Numbered from the stretch's first letter, positions 52,001-61,127 are shown. The stretch: DNA of 64,000 nt from Azoarcus olearius (GCF_001682385.1 NZ_CP016210.1:248001-312000), one strand, 5' to 3'. A program made the numbers and translations. Notes: generated from the letters alone by a model not told the origin.

Positions 52001-54408
52001 CGTCCGCAGGCGGGTGCCGGCAGCACGGCGCGGGCGTCGCCCCGGCTGCCGAGCATGGCGGAGAACACCAGCGCGAGCACGGCGCCCGGCCCCACGGTGA
52101 TGCCGATCGCCTGCAGCACCGGCACCTCGGAGAAGGCCAGCAGGCCGAATGCGCATACCGTGGTGCAGTTGGCGAAGAACAGCGAGGCCAGCGTGCGCGG
52201 CGCGGCCATGCGGCCGTCGGCGCGGTTGAAGAACAAGGTGTAGTTGGAGCCGACCGCAACGATCAGCAGCATGCCGACCAGGTGCAGCAGGATGAGCTGC
52301 TTGCCGGCCAGCGCCAGCCCGGCGGTGACCACCAGCACCGCGGCGGCGAGCGGGGTGACCACGCGCAGCACCTGTCGCGGGCTGCGCAGGAACACCAGCA
52401 GCAGCACGACGACGGCGGCGACGCCGCCGAGCGCGAGGCGGATCGCCTCGCGCAGGTAGTTGGCGTACAGCGCGTCGGACTCCTGCTTGAGGTCGAGGAA
52501 CAGCGGCGCGCTGCCGTCGCCGGCACCGGCGAGCGCGGCGCGCACGCGGCCGGCGTCGATCAGGTCGGTGCCGTCTTCCGGCGCGCGCAGCGGCAGCAGC
52601 GCGCGCACGCCGCCTTCGGTGTGGATCAGCATCGCCTGCACCGGCAGCCCGAGCGAGCTGCCGGCCATGCTCTCCGGCGTCAGCGGCGGGCGCTGGCGGG
52701 CGGCGTCGATCTCGTCGAGGAAGGGCGTCAGGCGTTCGGCTCGCAGCGGCAGCTCGGCGGTGGCGGCGTGGAGCCGCGCGGCGAGCTCCTCACGCGCCGG
52801 CAGCGCGGCGCGGCGCGCCGCCTGGGTGGCGAGGCTGGGCAGGTAGCGCGTGGGCGCGTCCCAGCCGGCGATGACGCCGTCGGCCTGCAGCGCGTCCAGC
52901 CGCGGCGCGAGCGCCTCGACCGCACGCAGCGTGGTTTCGGTATCGGCCCCATCGACCACCACCAGATAGCGCACGTCGGGCGCGCCCATCTCGGTGCGCA
53001 GCCGCATGTCCAGTTCCTGCTGGCGCATCGGCACCGGGCTCAGCGCCAGCAGCTCGCTGTTCCACAGACCGTCGTGGCGCAGCGCGAGCACGGCCGCGGC
53101 ACCGGCCGCGAGCGCCACCACCAGCCAGGGCAGACGGCCAGCGGCGTTGGCGAGCGCGGCCAGGCGCAGGCCGAGGGGGCGGACGTCGCGCAGGCGGAAG
53201 TCCGCCGGCAGCAGCGTGGGCAGCAGATAGCGGGTGACCAGCACCGCGGCGATCAGGCCGGCGATGGAATACAGCCCGAGCTGCGCAAGGCCGGGAAAGC
53301 CGGACGCGAACAGCGCGGCGAAGCCCGCGACCGAGGTCAGCAGGCCGAGCCGTATCGTCGCCCAGAAGCCGTCGCGGCCCTCATCCGGGTCGTCGTCCTC
53401 CGCGGCGGTGCCGGGTCCGCGCCCGGCGCGCACGAAGAGATAGATCGCGTAGTCCACCGCTTCGCCGATCAGCGTGGTGCCGAAGCCGAGCGTGAGCCCG
53501 TGCACCACGCCGAAGCCGAGGCTGACCGCGGCGACGCCGGCGAGCGTGCCGGTGACGACCGGCAGCATGCCGAGCAGCAGCACCGTCAGCGAGCGATACA
53601 CCGCGAGCAGGAAGCCGACCGTCAGCACCGCGCCGAGCACGGCGATGCGCTCGACCTCGCGCTTGATGGTGGCGCGCGACTCGACCGCGAACACGCCGGG
53701 GCCGGTCATCTCCAGCCGCAGCGGCGTCGCCGCGGCGGCGCTGCCGCGCGCGGTCTCGAACTCGCGCTGCAGCGCGCCCATCGCCGCTTCCTGGGCGTCG
53801 ATGTCGGAGCCGGCGGCGCGCGTCAGCGCCAGCATCAGCGCGGTCTCGCCGTCGCGGGTGATCCACACCCCGTGGGCGGGGTCGCGCGCCGGCTGGGTGC
53901 CGGGGTCGAGTCGTTGCAGCAGCTGCATCAGTTCGCCGGTGGGGTCGCGGGTGACCAAGGGCTTGACCAGCATGCCGGCCGGCGAGGCGAGCAGGTTGAG
54001 GGTGTCGGTGAGCGCGGCGCGCAGGCCGTCGGTGCTGAAGCGGGCGGGCGTCACCGCCGGGCTGAGCAGGTAGCGGTTGTCGAACAGCCAGCGCTGTTCT
54101 TCCTGCAGCGCGCCGCTTTCGCCGTTGTTGACCGAGACGAAGCGGGCGTCGCCGTGCAGCGCCGCGGCCATCGCCTGCGACACCCGCCCGCGGGTCTCGG
54201 CGTCGCCGCCGGAAATGCCGACCAGGATCAGCCGCGACACCATGCCGTCGCGCAGCTGGTCCACCAGCAGGCGCTGCTCCGGCGTGGGGTTGCGCGGCAG
54301 GAACACCGACATGTCGGCGGTGAACTGGCTGCGCGCGATGATCAGCGCAAGCACCGCCATCACCGCCAGCCAGATCGTCAGTGCCGCGAGGCGCGGGCGC
54401 CGGCTCAT
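51997..54408 (-). CDS. MMPL/RND-superfamily exporter of the ACP cluster
   Basis: An 803-residue membrane protein from the ATG at 54408. It starts MSRRPRLAALTIWLAV, has a first periplasmic loop, a central membrane domain (about 240-420) and a second membrane domain near the C terminus, in all about 12 segments. The pattern GFGTTLIGEAVDYAIYLFVRAGRG is typical of MMPL family proteins found in aryl-polyene and related loci. It should move a lipid-like product across the inner membrane. ATGA overlaps join it to the LolA-like gene upstream and to the hydrolase gene downstream. Confidence 0.93.
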   Translation of the reverse strand: MSRRPRLAALTIWLAVMAVLALIIARSQFTADMSVFLPRNPTPEQRLLVDQLRDGMVSRLILVGISGGDAETRGRVSQAMAAALHGDARFVSVNNGESGALQEEQRWLFDNRYLLSPAVTPARFSTDGLRAALTDTLNLLASPAGMLVKPLVTRDPTGELMQLLQRLDPGTQPARDPAHGVWITRDGETALMLALTRAAGSDIDAQEAAMGALQREFETARGSAAAATPLRLEMTGPGVFAVESRATIKREVERIAVLGAVLTVGFLLAVYRSLTVLLLGMLPVVTGTLAGVAAVSLGFGVVHGLTLGFGTTLIGEAVDYAIYLFVRAGRGPGTAAEDDDPDEGRDGFWATIRLGLLTSVAGFAALFASGFPGLAQLGLYSIAGLIAAVLVTRYLLPTLLPADFRLRDVRPLGLRLAALANAAGRLPWLVVALAAGAAAVLALRHDGLWNSELLALSPVPMRQQELDMRLRTEMGAPDVRYLVVVDGADTETTLRAVEALAPRLDALQADGVIAGWDAPTRYLPSLATQAARRAALPAREELAARLHAATAELPLRAERLTPFLDEIDAARQRPPLTPESMAGSSLGLPVQAMLIHTEGGVRALLPLRAPEDGTDLIDAGRVRAALAGAGDGSAPLFLDLKQESDALYANYLREAIRLALGGVAAVVVLLLVFLRSPRQVLRVVTPLAAAVLVVTAGLALAGKQLILLHLVGMLLIVAVGSNYTLFFNRADGRMAAPRTLASLFFANCTTVCAFGLLAFSEVPVLQAIGITVGPGAVLALVFSAMLGSRGDARAVLPAPACGR

Positions 54409-54983
54409 CGCGCGGGCGGCTCGATGCGCATCACCGAACGGTCGCCGTCGGCCTGCTGGATCTCCACGCCGCGTACCTCGCCGCGGCTGCCGCTGACGCG
54501 GATGCGCAGCACCACCTTGGTCACCGCCGGATCGGACGGCAGCAGGTCGAGCGCCCACTGCGCCGCGCTGCCCGACAGGCTGAGCGCGTAGGTGCGTTCC
54601 AGCGCCTTGCGGTCGCCGGCGAGGGTGGCACGGATGCTCTCGATCAGCGCCGCGGCTTCGGGGTAGTCGCGCAGCTTGAGGCTGTGGTTGCGGCCCTCGC
54701 GGGTGAGGCTGAGGGTGTCGCCGTCGAGCACCATGGTCTCGCGCACCGGGGTCTCGGTGTGGCGCTCCAGCCGCGCCGGCGGCACATAGACCAGCTCGCC
54801 GGTGGCCACCAGCGGCGCGTCCAGCATCGCCAGGTGGCGGGTTTCGGTGAAGCGCACGCGGCCGCCGCCATTGGCGGCGAGCAGCGTCATCAGCTGCGGC
54901 ACGTCCCACGCCGCCGCGGCCACGGGCGGCGGGGTGAACGCGAAGGCGAGCGCCAGCAGCGCGGCGGACAGGAAGCGGCTCAT
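54405..54983 (-). CDS. LolA-like outer-membrane lipoprotein carrier-related protein
   Basis: A 192-residue exported protein. The signal peptide (FLSAALLALAFAFTPPPVAAA) leads into a LolA/LolB-type fold: VRFTETRHLAMLDAPLVATGELVY and later beta strands (LERHTETPVRETMVLDGDTL). Proteins of this type stand in aryl-polyene-like clusters directly before the MMPL exporter gene and probably carry the lipid product across the periplasm. Overlaps of 4 bases with both neighbours show tight coupling. Confidence 0.87.
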   Translation of the reverse strand: MSRFLSAALLALAFAFTPPPVAAAAWDVPQLMTLLAANGGGRVRFTETRHLAMLDAPLVATGELVYVPPARLERHTETPVRETMVLDGDTLSLTREGRNHSLKLRDYPEAAALIESIRATLAGDRKALERTYALSLSGSAAQWALDLLPSDPAVTKVVLRIRVSGSRGEVRGVEIQQADGDRSVMRIEPPAR

Positions 54984-55912
54984 CGGTCGGCGTCGCCCCA
55001 GAAGTCGAAGAAATTGAACCAGTTCGACGGCGCTTCGCGGCAACAGGTTTCGAGCGCGTCGGCGTAGCGCCGCATCGCGGCGGCGATCGCGGCCTCGCGC
55101 CCGTCGCGCGCCACCCCGGCAAAGTCGGCGATCGGCAGGAAGCGGATCGTGTAGCGGTTGCCGCCGTGGTAGAGCCCGGCCATGAACACCACCCGCGCTT
55201 CCAGCATCGCCGCCATGCGGAACGGCCCGGCCGGCAGCGCGGCGGGGCTGCCGAGCAGCGGCAGGCTGACGCGGTCCTCGCTTTCGAGGCTGCGGTCGGC
55301 GAGCACGCCGACCAGCGCGCCCTGGGCGAGCCGCGCGCGCACCTTGAGCATCGCGTCCAGCCGGCCGAGCGCGATCACCTCGGGGCGCGCCGCCGGATTG
55401 ATCGCCGCCAGCAGGGTGTTGATGCGGCGCGCGTTGTCCTCGTACATCGCCAGCGCGATGCGCAGGTCGGGCTGGTGGCGGCCGACCGCGCGGATGACCT
55501 CGAAGCTGCCGAGGTGGGCGCCGAACAGCAGCGCGCCGCGGCCGGAGGCGACCACCTCCTCGATCAGCGCCTCGCCCTCGATGCGGATGTCGAACAGGTC
55601 GAAGCGGTCTTTCAGCAGATAGAGGCGGTCGTGGATGGTGGAGGCGAAGCAGTGCACATGGCGGTAGCCATCGGCGAGCCGCGCCGGGCGGCCGAGCGCG
55701 CGCCCGAGATAGGCGCGCGAGGCGCGCCGCGCGCTGGGCGTGAACAGCACGAAGTAGGTGGTGATGAGGTGCAGCACGAGGCGTCCGGCCGGGCGCCCGA
55801 GACGCAGCGAGATCCACGCCATCAAGCGCAGCAGCAGCATGTTGCTGCGCTCCGGCCGCTGCGCCCATTCGGTGCCGGTGCTGCCCTGCCCGGGGGTGGA
55901 ATGGACGCTCAT
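54980..55912 (-). CDS. LpxL/HtrB-family acyltransferase
   Basis: A 310-residue membrane-bound acyltransferase. The HX4E catalytic motif is visible as His133-Glu138 (GAHLGSFEV), with a single N-terminal membrane-associated part near LVLHLITTYFVLF. The family transfers fatty acyl groups, in lipid A synthesis from ACP; in aryl-polyene clusters a homologue attaches the polyene to a lipid. Here it would use the cluster's own ACP. It lies between the dehydratase and LolA-like genes with 4-base overlaps on both sides. Confidence 0.9.
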   Translation of the reverse strand: MSVHSTPGQGSTGTEWAQRPERSNMLLLRLMAWISLRLGRPAGRLVLHLITTYFVLFTPSARRASRAYLGRALGRPARLADGYRHVHCFASTIHDRLYLLKDRFDLFDIRIEGEALIEEVVASGRGALLFGAHLGSFEVIRAVGRHQPDLRIALAMYEDNARRINTLLAAINPAARPEVIALGRLDAMLKVRARLAQGALVGVLADRSLESEDRVSLPLLGSPAALPAGPFRMAAMLEARVVFMAGLYHGGNRYTIRFLPIADFAGVARDGREAAIAAAMRRYADALETCCREAPSNWFNFFDFWGDADR

Positions 55913-56220
55913 CGCGCGGCGTCCGGCGGCGCCAGCGTGCCGCTGGCCACGGCGCGCTCGCCGCAGGCGAGGCGGAAGGCGATCGCGCCGCTGGCGGCAG
56001 GGGCCTGCCAGCTCAGCGTCACCACGTCGCCGGGGCCGACCGGGCTGAGGAACTTGGCGCTGGCGAGCTTCCAGCAGGTGGGCGGCAGCGCGAATTCCGC
56101 TTCCAGCGCCTGCACCGCCTCGTCGAGCAGCACGACCCCGGGCACGATCGGACGCCCCGGGAAATGGCCGGCGAACGCGGGATGGTCGGCGGCGATCGCC
56201 AGGGTGCGGCTGCCGCTCAT
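55909..56220 (-). CDS. FabZ-like 3-hydroxyacyl-ACP dehydratase, short form
   Basis: A 103-residue hotdog-fold protein. The catalytic segment is HPAFAGHFPGRPIVPGVVLLDEA with His19 in the position of the FabZ active-site histidine. It is shorter than the 150-residue FabZ, as are the dehydratases of aryl-polyene loci. It would remove water from a 3-hydroxyacyl chain held on ACP. The cluster lacks a ketosynthase and ketoreductase, so its supply of substrate is unclear. Confidence 0.85.
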   Translation of the reverse strand: MSGSRTLAIAADHPAFAGHFPGRPIVPGVVLLDEAVQALEAEFALPPTCWKLASAKFLSPVGPGDVVTLSWQAPAASGAIAFRLACGERAVASGTLAPPDAAR

Positions 56221-57566
56221 CGCGCGCGCCGCTCCGCGTGGGCGGCGAGCAGCGCGGCGCAGGTTTCGCGCGGCAGCTTGCCGGTGGCGTTGCGCGGCAG
56301 CGCATCCAGCCACACCACCGGGCGCGGCAGGAAGACCGCGTCGATGCGCTCGCGCAGTGCGGCCTGCAGGGTGGCGGCGTCGAGCGTGGGTGCCACCACG
56401 AACGCGGCCAGGCGCACGATGTGGGCGCCGCCGCTGTCGTCCGGCAGGTAGAAGGCGCCGTCGCGCACGCCCGGAATCGACAGCAGCTGCTGGTTGAGAT
56501 AGCCGAGCGAGGTGCGCTTGCCGGCGATGTTCACCAGGTCGGCATTGCGGCCGCGGAGCAGGAAACGACGCGCGTCCACCTGTTCGATGACGTCGGACAT
56601 CGGCACCGCGCGCTCGATGTGGCCGCCGCTGGCCCAGGTGTGGCCGTCGTCGCGCGGCGCGAGTTCGATGCCGGGGAACAGCGTCCACGCTTCGCCCTGC
56701 GCCGAGCGCCGGGTGGCGATCTGGCCGGTTTCGGTGCTGCCGTAGATTTCCAGCAGCGGCGCGCCGAACGCGGCTTCGGCCGCCACCGCCAGCTCGACCG
56801 GCAGCGGCGCGGTGGCCGAGACCACCAGCGCGGCGGGCGGCACGGGGATGCCTTCGTCGAGCAGCGTGCGCAGGTGGAACGGGGTCGTCACCAGCGCTGC
56901 GGGGGCCGGGGCGCGTTGCAGCGCGGCGACGATGTCCGCCGGATAGAACGGGCGCCCGGCGTCGAACGCCGCGCCGCTCTGCAGCGCGACCAGCACGGTC
57001 GATTCGAAACCGTACATGTGCTGCGGCGGCACCGTGCCGACCAGCGTCGCCGGGTGCGCGGGGTCGAGCCCGAGCGCGATGCCTTCGGCCTGCACGTTCA
57101 CCACCAGCCGGCCCCAGGTCTTGGGATGCGGCACCGGGCTGCCGGTGGAGCCGGAGGTGAACACCCAGGCCACCAGCTGTTCGCTGGCGATGCAGGGGAT
57201 GTCGCACGCACCGGCCGGCACCGCGGCGGCGTCGAGCAGGGCCGGGAAGGGCATCGCCGGCAGCGGCAGGTCGGCCACGTCTCCGTCGGTCAGCACCGTG
57301 GTGTCGGGCGCGAACGCGGCGAGGTGGCGCAGCGTGTCGGGCGTGTAGGTGGAGGGCAGCAGGCTGATCTTGCCCGCCACCATGCCCGCGGCGAAGCCCA
57401 CCGCGAAGCGGTAGCGGTCGGTGCAGGCATTGAGCACGTGGCGGCCTGCCGGCAGCGCCGCGGCGACCTTGCGCACGTCGGCGAGAAAGTGGCGGACGGT
57501 GATCGCCTCGCCGTGGCGGCGCGCGACGACCGCGTCCGGGGAGGTATGCGTGACGAGGGGCAGCAC
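56217..57566 (-). CDS. AMP-binding acyl/aryl ligase (aryl-polyene-type)
   Basis: A 449-residue adenylate-forming enzyme. The P-loop reads VFTSGSTGSPVPHPKTW, the A5-type motif EIYGSTETGQIA, the hinge region RGRNADLVNIAGKR, and the C-terminal catalytic lysine lies in RNATGKLPR. Such ligases in aryl-polyene-like clusters load a starter acid onto the acyl carrier protein. It starts 16 bases after the small membrane protein and overlaps the dehydratase gene. Confidence 0.9.
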   Translation of the reverse strand: MLPLVTHTSPDAVVARRHGEAITVRHFLADVRKVAAALPAGRHVLNACTDRYRFAVGFAAGMVAGKISLLPSTYTPDTLRHLAAFAPDTTVLTDGDVADLPLPAMPFPALLDAAAVPAGACDIPCIASEQLVAWVFTSGSTGSPVPHPKTWGRLVVNVQAEGIALGLDPAHPATLVGTVPPQHMYGFESTVLVALQSGAAFDAGRPFYPADIVAALQRAPAPAALVTTPFHLRTLLDEGIPVPPAALVVSATAPLPVELAVAAEAAFGAPLLEIYGSTETGQIATRRSAQGEAWTLFPGIELAPRDDGHTWASGGHIERAVPMSDVIEQVDARRFLLRGRNADLVNIAGKRTSLGYLNQQLLSIPGVRDGAFYLPDDSGGAHIVRLAAFVVAPTLDAATLQAALRERIDAVFLPRPVVWLDALPRNATGKLPRETCAALLAAHAERRAR

Positions 57567-57582
57567 GATGGGCAGTGGGTGT

Positions 57583-58236
57583 TCAGGCCGCGGGCGGGCT
57601 GGCGCGGCGGCCGGCGTGCATGCAGGCGCGCACGGACTCCACCAGGCCGGTGCGCAGGCCCGGCGGCAGCAGCAGGCGGCGCACCAGGAACTCGGCGGCG
57701 AACATCAGCGCCACCAGCAGCGGGGTGAGGATGTTGACCAGCAGCGACCACAGCGGCAGCGGGCCGCCGAAGAACAGCAGCAGCGAGGCGGTGGTCATCG
57801 CGGTGAAGAACAGCGCCCAGGCGGCGGTGGCGCCGCGGGTATAACGCACCAGCGGCGGTGCCAGTTCGGCGCCGTGCACCAGGCGGGCGAAGCGGGTGAT
57901 CATCGGCTCGCCGCCGAGGCTGCGGCCGAAGCCGATCGCGAGCAGGCCGAAGGTGCCGACGTGCTGGATCAAATACACCCACTCGAAGCGGGCCTCGACC
58001 ACCGGCCACTGGCGCCACAGCAGCGCGGCGCCCAGTGCCCACAGCGCGAGCGCGAAGCCGCGGTGGCGGGCGCGCGCCGCCATCGCCAGCGCGGCCGCCA
58101 TGTAAGGCACGACCGCAAGCAGCGCGCCCAGCGTGGGGTGCTGGCCGGACGCGGTGGTGTGATGCGCGAGCAGCAGGTAGGCAGCGAACGCGACGGCGGC
58201 CAGGGCGGCGCGGCCGAAGCGCAGCGGCGTGGTCAT
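57583..58236 (-). CDS. Membrane protein of aryl-polyene-type clusters (COG4648-like)
   Basis: A 217-residue integral membrane protein from the ATG at 58236, which overlaps the ACP stop by one base (TGATG). It has five or six hydrophobic segments, e.g. AALAAVAFAAYLLLAHHTTA and WALFFTAMTTASLLLFFGG, and the GRSLGGEPMITRFARLVHG segment I associate with COG4648. It is found between the ACP and ligase genes in aryl-polyene loci; its function is not known. Confidence 0.85.
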   Translation of the reverse strand: MTTPLRFGRAALAAVAFAAYLLLAHHTTASGQHPTLGALLAVVPYMAAALAMAARARHRGFALALWALGAALLWRQWPVVEARFEWVYLIQHVGTFGLLAIGFGRSLGGEPMITRFARLVHGAELAPPLVRYTRGATAAWALFFTAMTTASLLLFFGGPLPLWSLLVNILTPLLVALMFAAEFLVRRLLLPPGLRTGLVESVRACMHAGRRASPPAA

Positions 58237-58520
58237 CACTGCACCCGGTGGGTGGCGATGTAGTCGCCCAGGCTGCGCAGCGAGGCGAAGATCTTCAGGT
58301 TGTCCTCGTTGTCGGCGCGCAGCGAGAAGCCGTAGCGCTTGGACACCACCAGCGCCACCTCGAGGATGTCGATGGAGTCCAGTCCCAGGCCTTCGCCGTA
58401 GAGCGGCGCATCCGGTTCGATGTCCTCCGCGCGGACTTCGAGATTGAGCGCGGTGACGATCAGCGCGGCGACTTCGGCGAGCAGGGCGGCATCGGCGGAT
58501 GCGGGGGCGGTGTGGGTCAT
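58236..58520 (-). CDS. Acyl carrier protein of the lipid/polyene-like cluster
   Basis: A 94-residue protein with the 4'-phosphopantetheine site Ser49 in LGLDSIDILEVAL (DSI instead of the common DSL). The acidic helices of an ACP are complete. It heads the coupled series of genes ending near 51299 and probably holds the acyl chain for the ligase, dehydratase and acyltransferase encoded downstream. Related loci usually have two ACP genes; only this one is present here. Confidence 0.93.
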   Translation of the reverse strand: MTHTAPASADAALLAEVAALIVTALNLEVRAEDIEPDAPLYGEGLGLDSIDILEVALVVSKRYGFSLRADNEDNLKIFASLRSLGDYIATHRVQ

Positions 58521-58642
58521 GATCGGGGTGAAGCGCGGTACGTAGGCCGGAAACGTCCGTCCATGCTAACGCGGACCGACGACTGGAACCCGCAATGTTA
58601 ACCGGGCGGGCGGCATTTTTGAACGCCTGCGGCAAAGTTTCC

Positions 58643-60034
58643 CTAGCGTGGGGAGGGACTTGCCGCGGCCAGCACCACCGTGGCGGCCAGTCCCACCCCG
58701 GCCGGCGCGCTGCGCGGCAGGCCGTCGCCGAGGCGGAATTCGCCGCCGTGCAGCTCGACGATGCGGCCGACGATGGACAGCCCGAGGCCGCAGCCTTCGC
58801 CGTCCGCCGCCACCCCGCGCGCAAAGCGCGCACGCAGGCTGTCGCGCGCACCGGGCTCCAGGCCGGGGCCGTCGTCGCTCACTTCCAGCACGCAGCGCAT
58901 GCCTTCGCGCGCGGTGCGCACGCGGATGTGGCTGCCCGGCGGCGCGTAGCGCAGCGCGTTGTCGATGAGGTTGCGGGCGAGGATGTCGAGCCACACGGCG
59001 TTGCCGCTGACGGTGGCGGGGGCCAGCGCGCACTCCACCTGTTGCTTGCGCGCGGCGCTGCGCGGGGCGAGCGCTGCAACCGCGGCCTCCGCCACCGCCG
59101 CGAGGTCGACCGGGGCGAAGGCGGGCTGCGCGGCTGCGGGTTCGAGCCGGGCCAGCGTCAGCAGCTGGTCGACCAGATGGGTCATGCGGTCCACGCCGGC
59201 AATGACCTGGTCGAGCGCGCGCTCGCGCGCCGCACTGTCCTCGCCGGCACGGGCGGCCACCTGGGCCTGGATGCGCAGCGCGGCAAGCGGGGTGCGCAGC
59301 TCGTGGGCGGCGTCGGCGGTGAAGCGCTGCTCGCCGGCGAGCGCGGCCGCCATTCGCCCGATTAGCCGGTTGAGCGCCTGCAGCAGCGGGGCGATCTCCT
59401 GCGGCGGCGGATCGGCGAGGCCCACCGGGTTCAGCCCGTCGGGCTTCATCGCTTCCACTTCCGCCGCGAGCGCGGCGACCGGCTGCAGCGCGCGGCCCAC
59501 GGTCAGCCAGATCGCCGCGGCGAGCAGCGGCAGCGCAAGGAGGAAGGGCAGCAGGATGCGCAGCGTGAGTTCGCGCGCGAGCGCATCGCGCCCGGCATGG
59601 TCCTGACCCGCGATGACCGCGAAGTCGCCGCGCCGCAGCAGGTAATGGCGCCAACGGCGGCCATCGCGCTCGCCGTCGCTGAGGCCTTCGTGCACCGTCA
59701 TCGCCGTGGCGGGCGCGCTGGCGGAACGTAGCAGCAGGCTGACGCGGCCATCCTGGCGGCCCCAGACCTGGTAGGCCACCGGCAGGGTGTCGGGGTAGGC
59801 GTGCTCCGAGAGTTCGTGTTCGGCGTAATCCACCCCGGCGTCGGCGGCGATCGCCATGAGGGTTTCGGCCACGACCACCAGCTGCGCATCGAAGGCGTGC
59901 TCGGCCTCGGTGTGGGCCGCGCGGTAGGCGAGCACGATGGTCAGCGCCGACACGCCGCCGGCCACTAGCAGCAGCAGGCCGAGCAGCCGCCGCTTCAGCG
60001 ACCAGCCGGGCAGCGGCAGCGCGTCCGCGCTCAT
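58643..60034 (-). CDS. Sensor histidine kinase, QseC/PmrB-like
   Basis: A 463-residue membrane kinase. It has two membrane segments (about residues 18-38 and 160-180) around a periplasmic sensor of about 120 residues, a HAMP-like linker, the phosphorylated His244 in DAAHELRTPLAAL, the N box (LARNLIDNALRYAP) and G boxes (SDDGPGL, GCGLGLSIV). It is translationally coupled to the response-regulator gene (ATGA at 60031). The signal is unknown; metals or oxidative stress would fit the neighbouring efflux and PepSY genes. Confidence 0.94.
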   Translation of the reverse strand: MSADALPLPGWSLKRRLLGLLLLVAGGVSALTIVLAYRAAHTEAEHAFDAQLVVVAETLMAIAADAGVDYAEHELSEHAYPDTLPVAYQVWGRQDGRVSLLLRSASAPATAMTVHEGLSDGERDGRRWRHYLLRRGDFAVIAGQDHAGRDALARELTLRILLPFLLALPLLAAAIWLTVGRALQPVAALAAEVEAMKPDGLNPVGLADPPPQEIAPLLQALNRLIGRMAAALAGEQRFTADAAHELRTPLAALRIQAQVAARAGEDSAARERALDQVIAGVDRMTHLVDQLLTLARLEPAAAQPAFAPVDLAAVAEAAVAALAPRSAARKQQVECALAPATVSGNAVWLDILARNLIDNALRYAPPGSHIRVRTAREGMRCVLEVSDDGPGLEPGARDSLRARFARGVAADGEGCGLGLSIVGRIVELHGGEFRLGDGLPRSAPAGVGLAATVVLAAASPSPR

Positions 60035-60687
60035 GCCGGCACCGTGTAGCCCACGCCGCGCACGGTGTGGATGAGGTCGGCGCCGAGCTTGCGCCGCAGG
60101 TGGTGGATGTGGACCTCCAGGGTGTTGCTCTCGGCGCCTTCATCCCAGGCATACAGCTGCTCGTCCAGCATGCGCCGCGTCAGCACGGTGCCGGCGCGCG
60201 ACAGCAGCACGTAGAGCAGGTCGAATTCGCGGCTGGTCAGCGCCACCTCCGCGCCCGCGCGGCGGACCCGGCGCGCCGCGGGGTCGAGTTCGACCTCGCC
60301 GTGGCGGATGACTCCGCTGGCGCGGCCTCCGGCGCGCCGCAGCGCCGCGCGCAGGCGGGCCGCGAGTTCGTCGAGATCGACCGGCTTCACCATGTAGTCG
60401 TCGGCGCCGAGGTCCAGCCCGCGCACCTTGTCGGCGACGGCGTCGCGCGCGGTCAGGATCAGCACCGGGATGTCGTCATGGCGCTGGCGCAGCGCCGCGA
60501 GCAGGCTGTTGCCGTCGCGCCCCGGCAGGCCGAGGTCGAGCACCACTGCCGAGAAATGCTCCAGCGCCAGCGCCGTCTCCGCGGCCTCCGCGCTGCGTAC
60601 CCAGTCCGCATTGAAGCCGGCCAGCCGCAGGCCCGCCTGCAGGCCGTCGCCCAGCAGGGCATCGTCTTCCACCAGCAGTATCCGCAT
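60031..60687 (-). CDS. OmpR-family response regulator, QseB/PmrA-like
   Basis: A 218-residue regulator. I chose the ATG at 60687, which has AGGA at suitable spacing; an ATG four codons upstream is possible. The receiver domain has the acidic pair Glu7-Asp8-Asp9 and phosphorylation site Asp51 (VVLDLGLPG), with Lys in DYMVKPVDL. The C-terminal winged helix ends in TLEVHIHHLRRKLGADLIHTV. Sites of the form TTAA-N7-TTAA, as bound by PmrA/QseB-type proteins, lie at 60767-60783 and 61659-61675. Confidence 0.95.
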   Translation of the reverse strand: MRILLVEDDALLGDGLQAGLRLAGFNADWVRSAEAAETALALEHFSAVVLDLGLPGRDGNSLLAALRQRHDDIPVLILTARDAVADKVRGLDLGADDYMVKPVDLDELAARLRAALRRAGGRASGVIRHGEVELDPAARRVRRAGAEVALTSREFDLLYVLLSRAGTVLTRRMLDEQLYAWDEGAESNTLEVHIHHLRRKLGADLIHTVRGVGYTVPA

Positions 60688-60766
60688 CTCCGTCCTCATG
60701 CCGCCCGCTTCAAGCGCCCGGCGGTCCGCGCCGGCGCTTACACATCGACACTTTGCCCCGCGCCGG

Positions 60767-60783
60767 CTTAAGCGGCCATTAAT
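60767..60783. promoter_or_regulatory. PmrA/QseB-type binding site between regulator and PepSY genes
   Basis: CTTAAG, five bases, ATTAAT: a direct repeat with TTAA half-sites 11 bases apart, close to the consensus YTTAAK-N5-YTTAAK. It lies in the divergent region between the response-regulator and PepSY genes and may serve both. Confidence 0.6.
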
Positions 60784-60841
60784 CAAGCGCTGCCGAGAAT
60801 GGCCGCGCAACCGGCACATCGCCGCTTACGAGGAGATCATC

Positions 60842-61114
60842 ATGAAGACCCGTTCCGCATTCGTCGTGCTCGCCGCCTGCACGCTGTCCACCGTGGCGCT
60901 CGCCGGGCCGCAGTGTACCGAGGCGCCGAAGAGCCAGTGGCTGCCCGAGGAGGCGATGAAGCAGAAGATCAGTGCCGCCGGCTACACGGTCGACAAGTTC
61001 AAGGTCACCAGCGGCAACTGCTACGAGATCTACGGCAAGGACAAGGACGGCAAGAAGGTCGAGATCTACTACAACCCGGTGGACGGCAGCGTCGCGCGCG
61101 AAAAGCGCGGCTGA
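60842..61114 (+). CDS. Small exported PepSY-domain protein
   Basis: A 90-residue protein with a signal peptide ending at ALAGP. The mature part fits a PepSY_2 domain (MKQKISAAGYTVDKFKVTSGNCYEIYGKDKDG) and contains two cysteines that could bond. Such proteins are frequent next to QseBC-like two-component systems and cytochrome b561 genes. It sits behind a likely response-regulator site, so it is probably a member of that regulon. The role is not established. Confidence 0.88.
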   Translation: MKTRSAFVVLAACTLSTVALAGPQCTEAPKSQWLPEEAMKQKISAAGYTVDKFKVTSGNCYEIYGKDKDGKKVEIYYNPVDGSVAREKRG

Positions 61115-61127
61115 GCGGGAGCGCGCC

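Noticed and set aside
51967-54591. 874-residue plus-strand frame opposite the MMPL exporter
   Set aside because: Same antisense composition bias, no recognisable motif, and the opposite strand encodes a full exporter.
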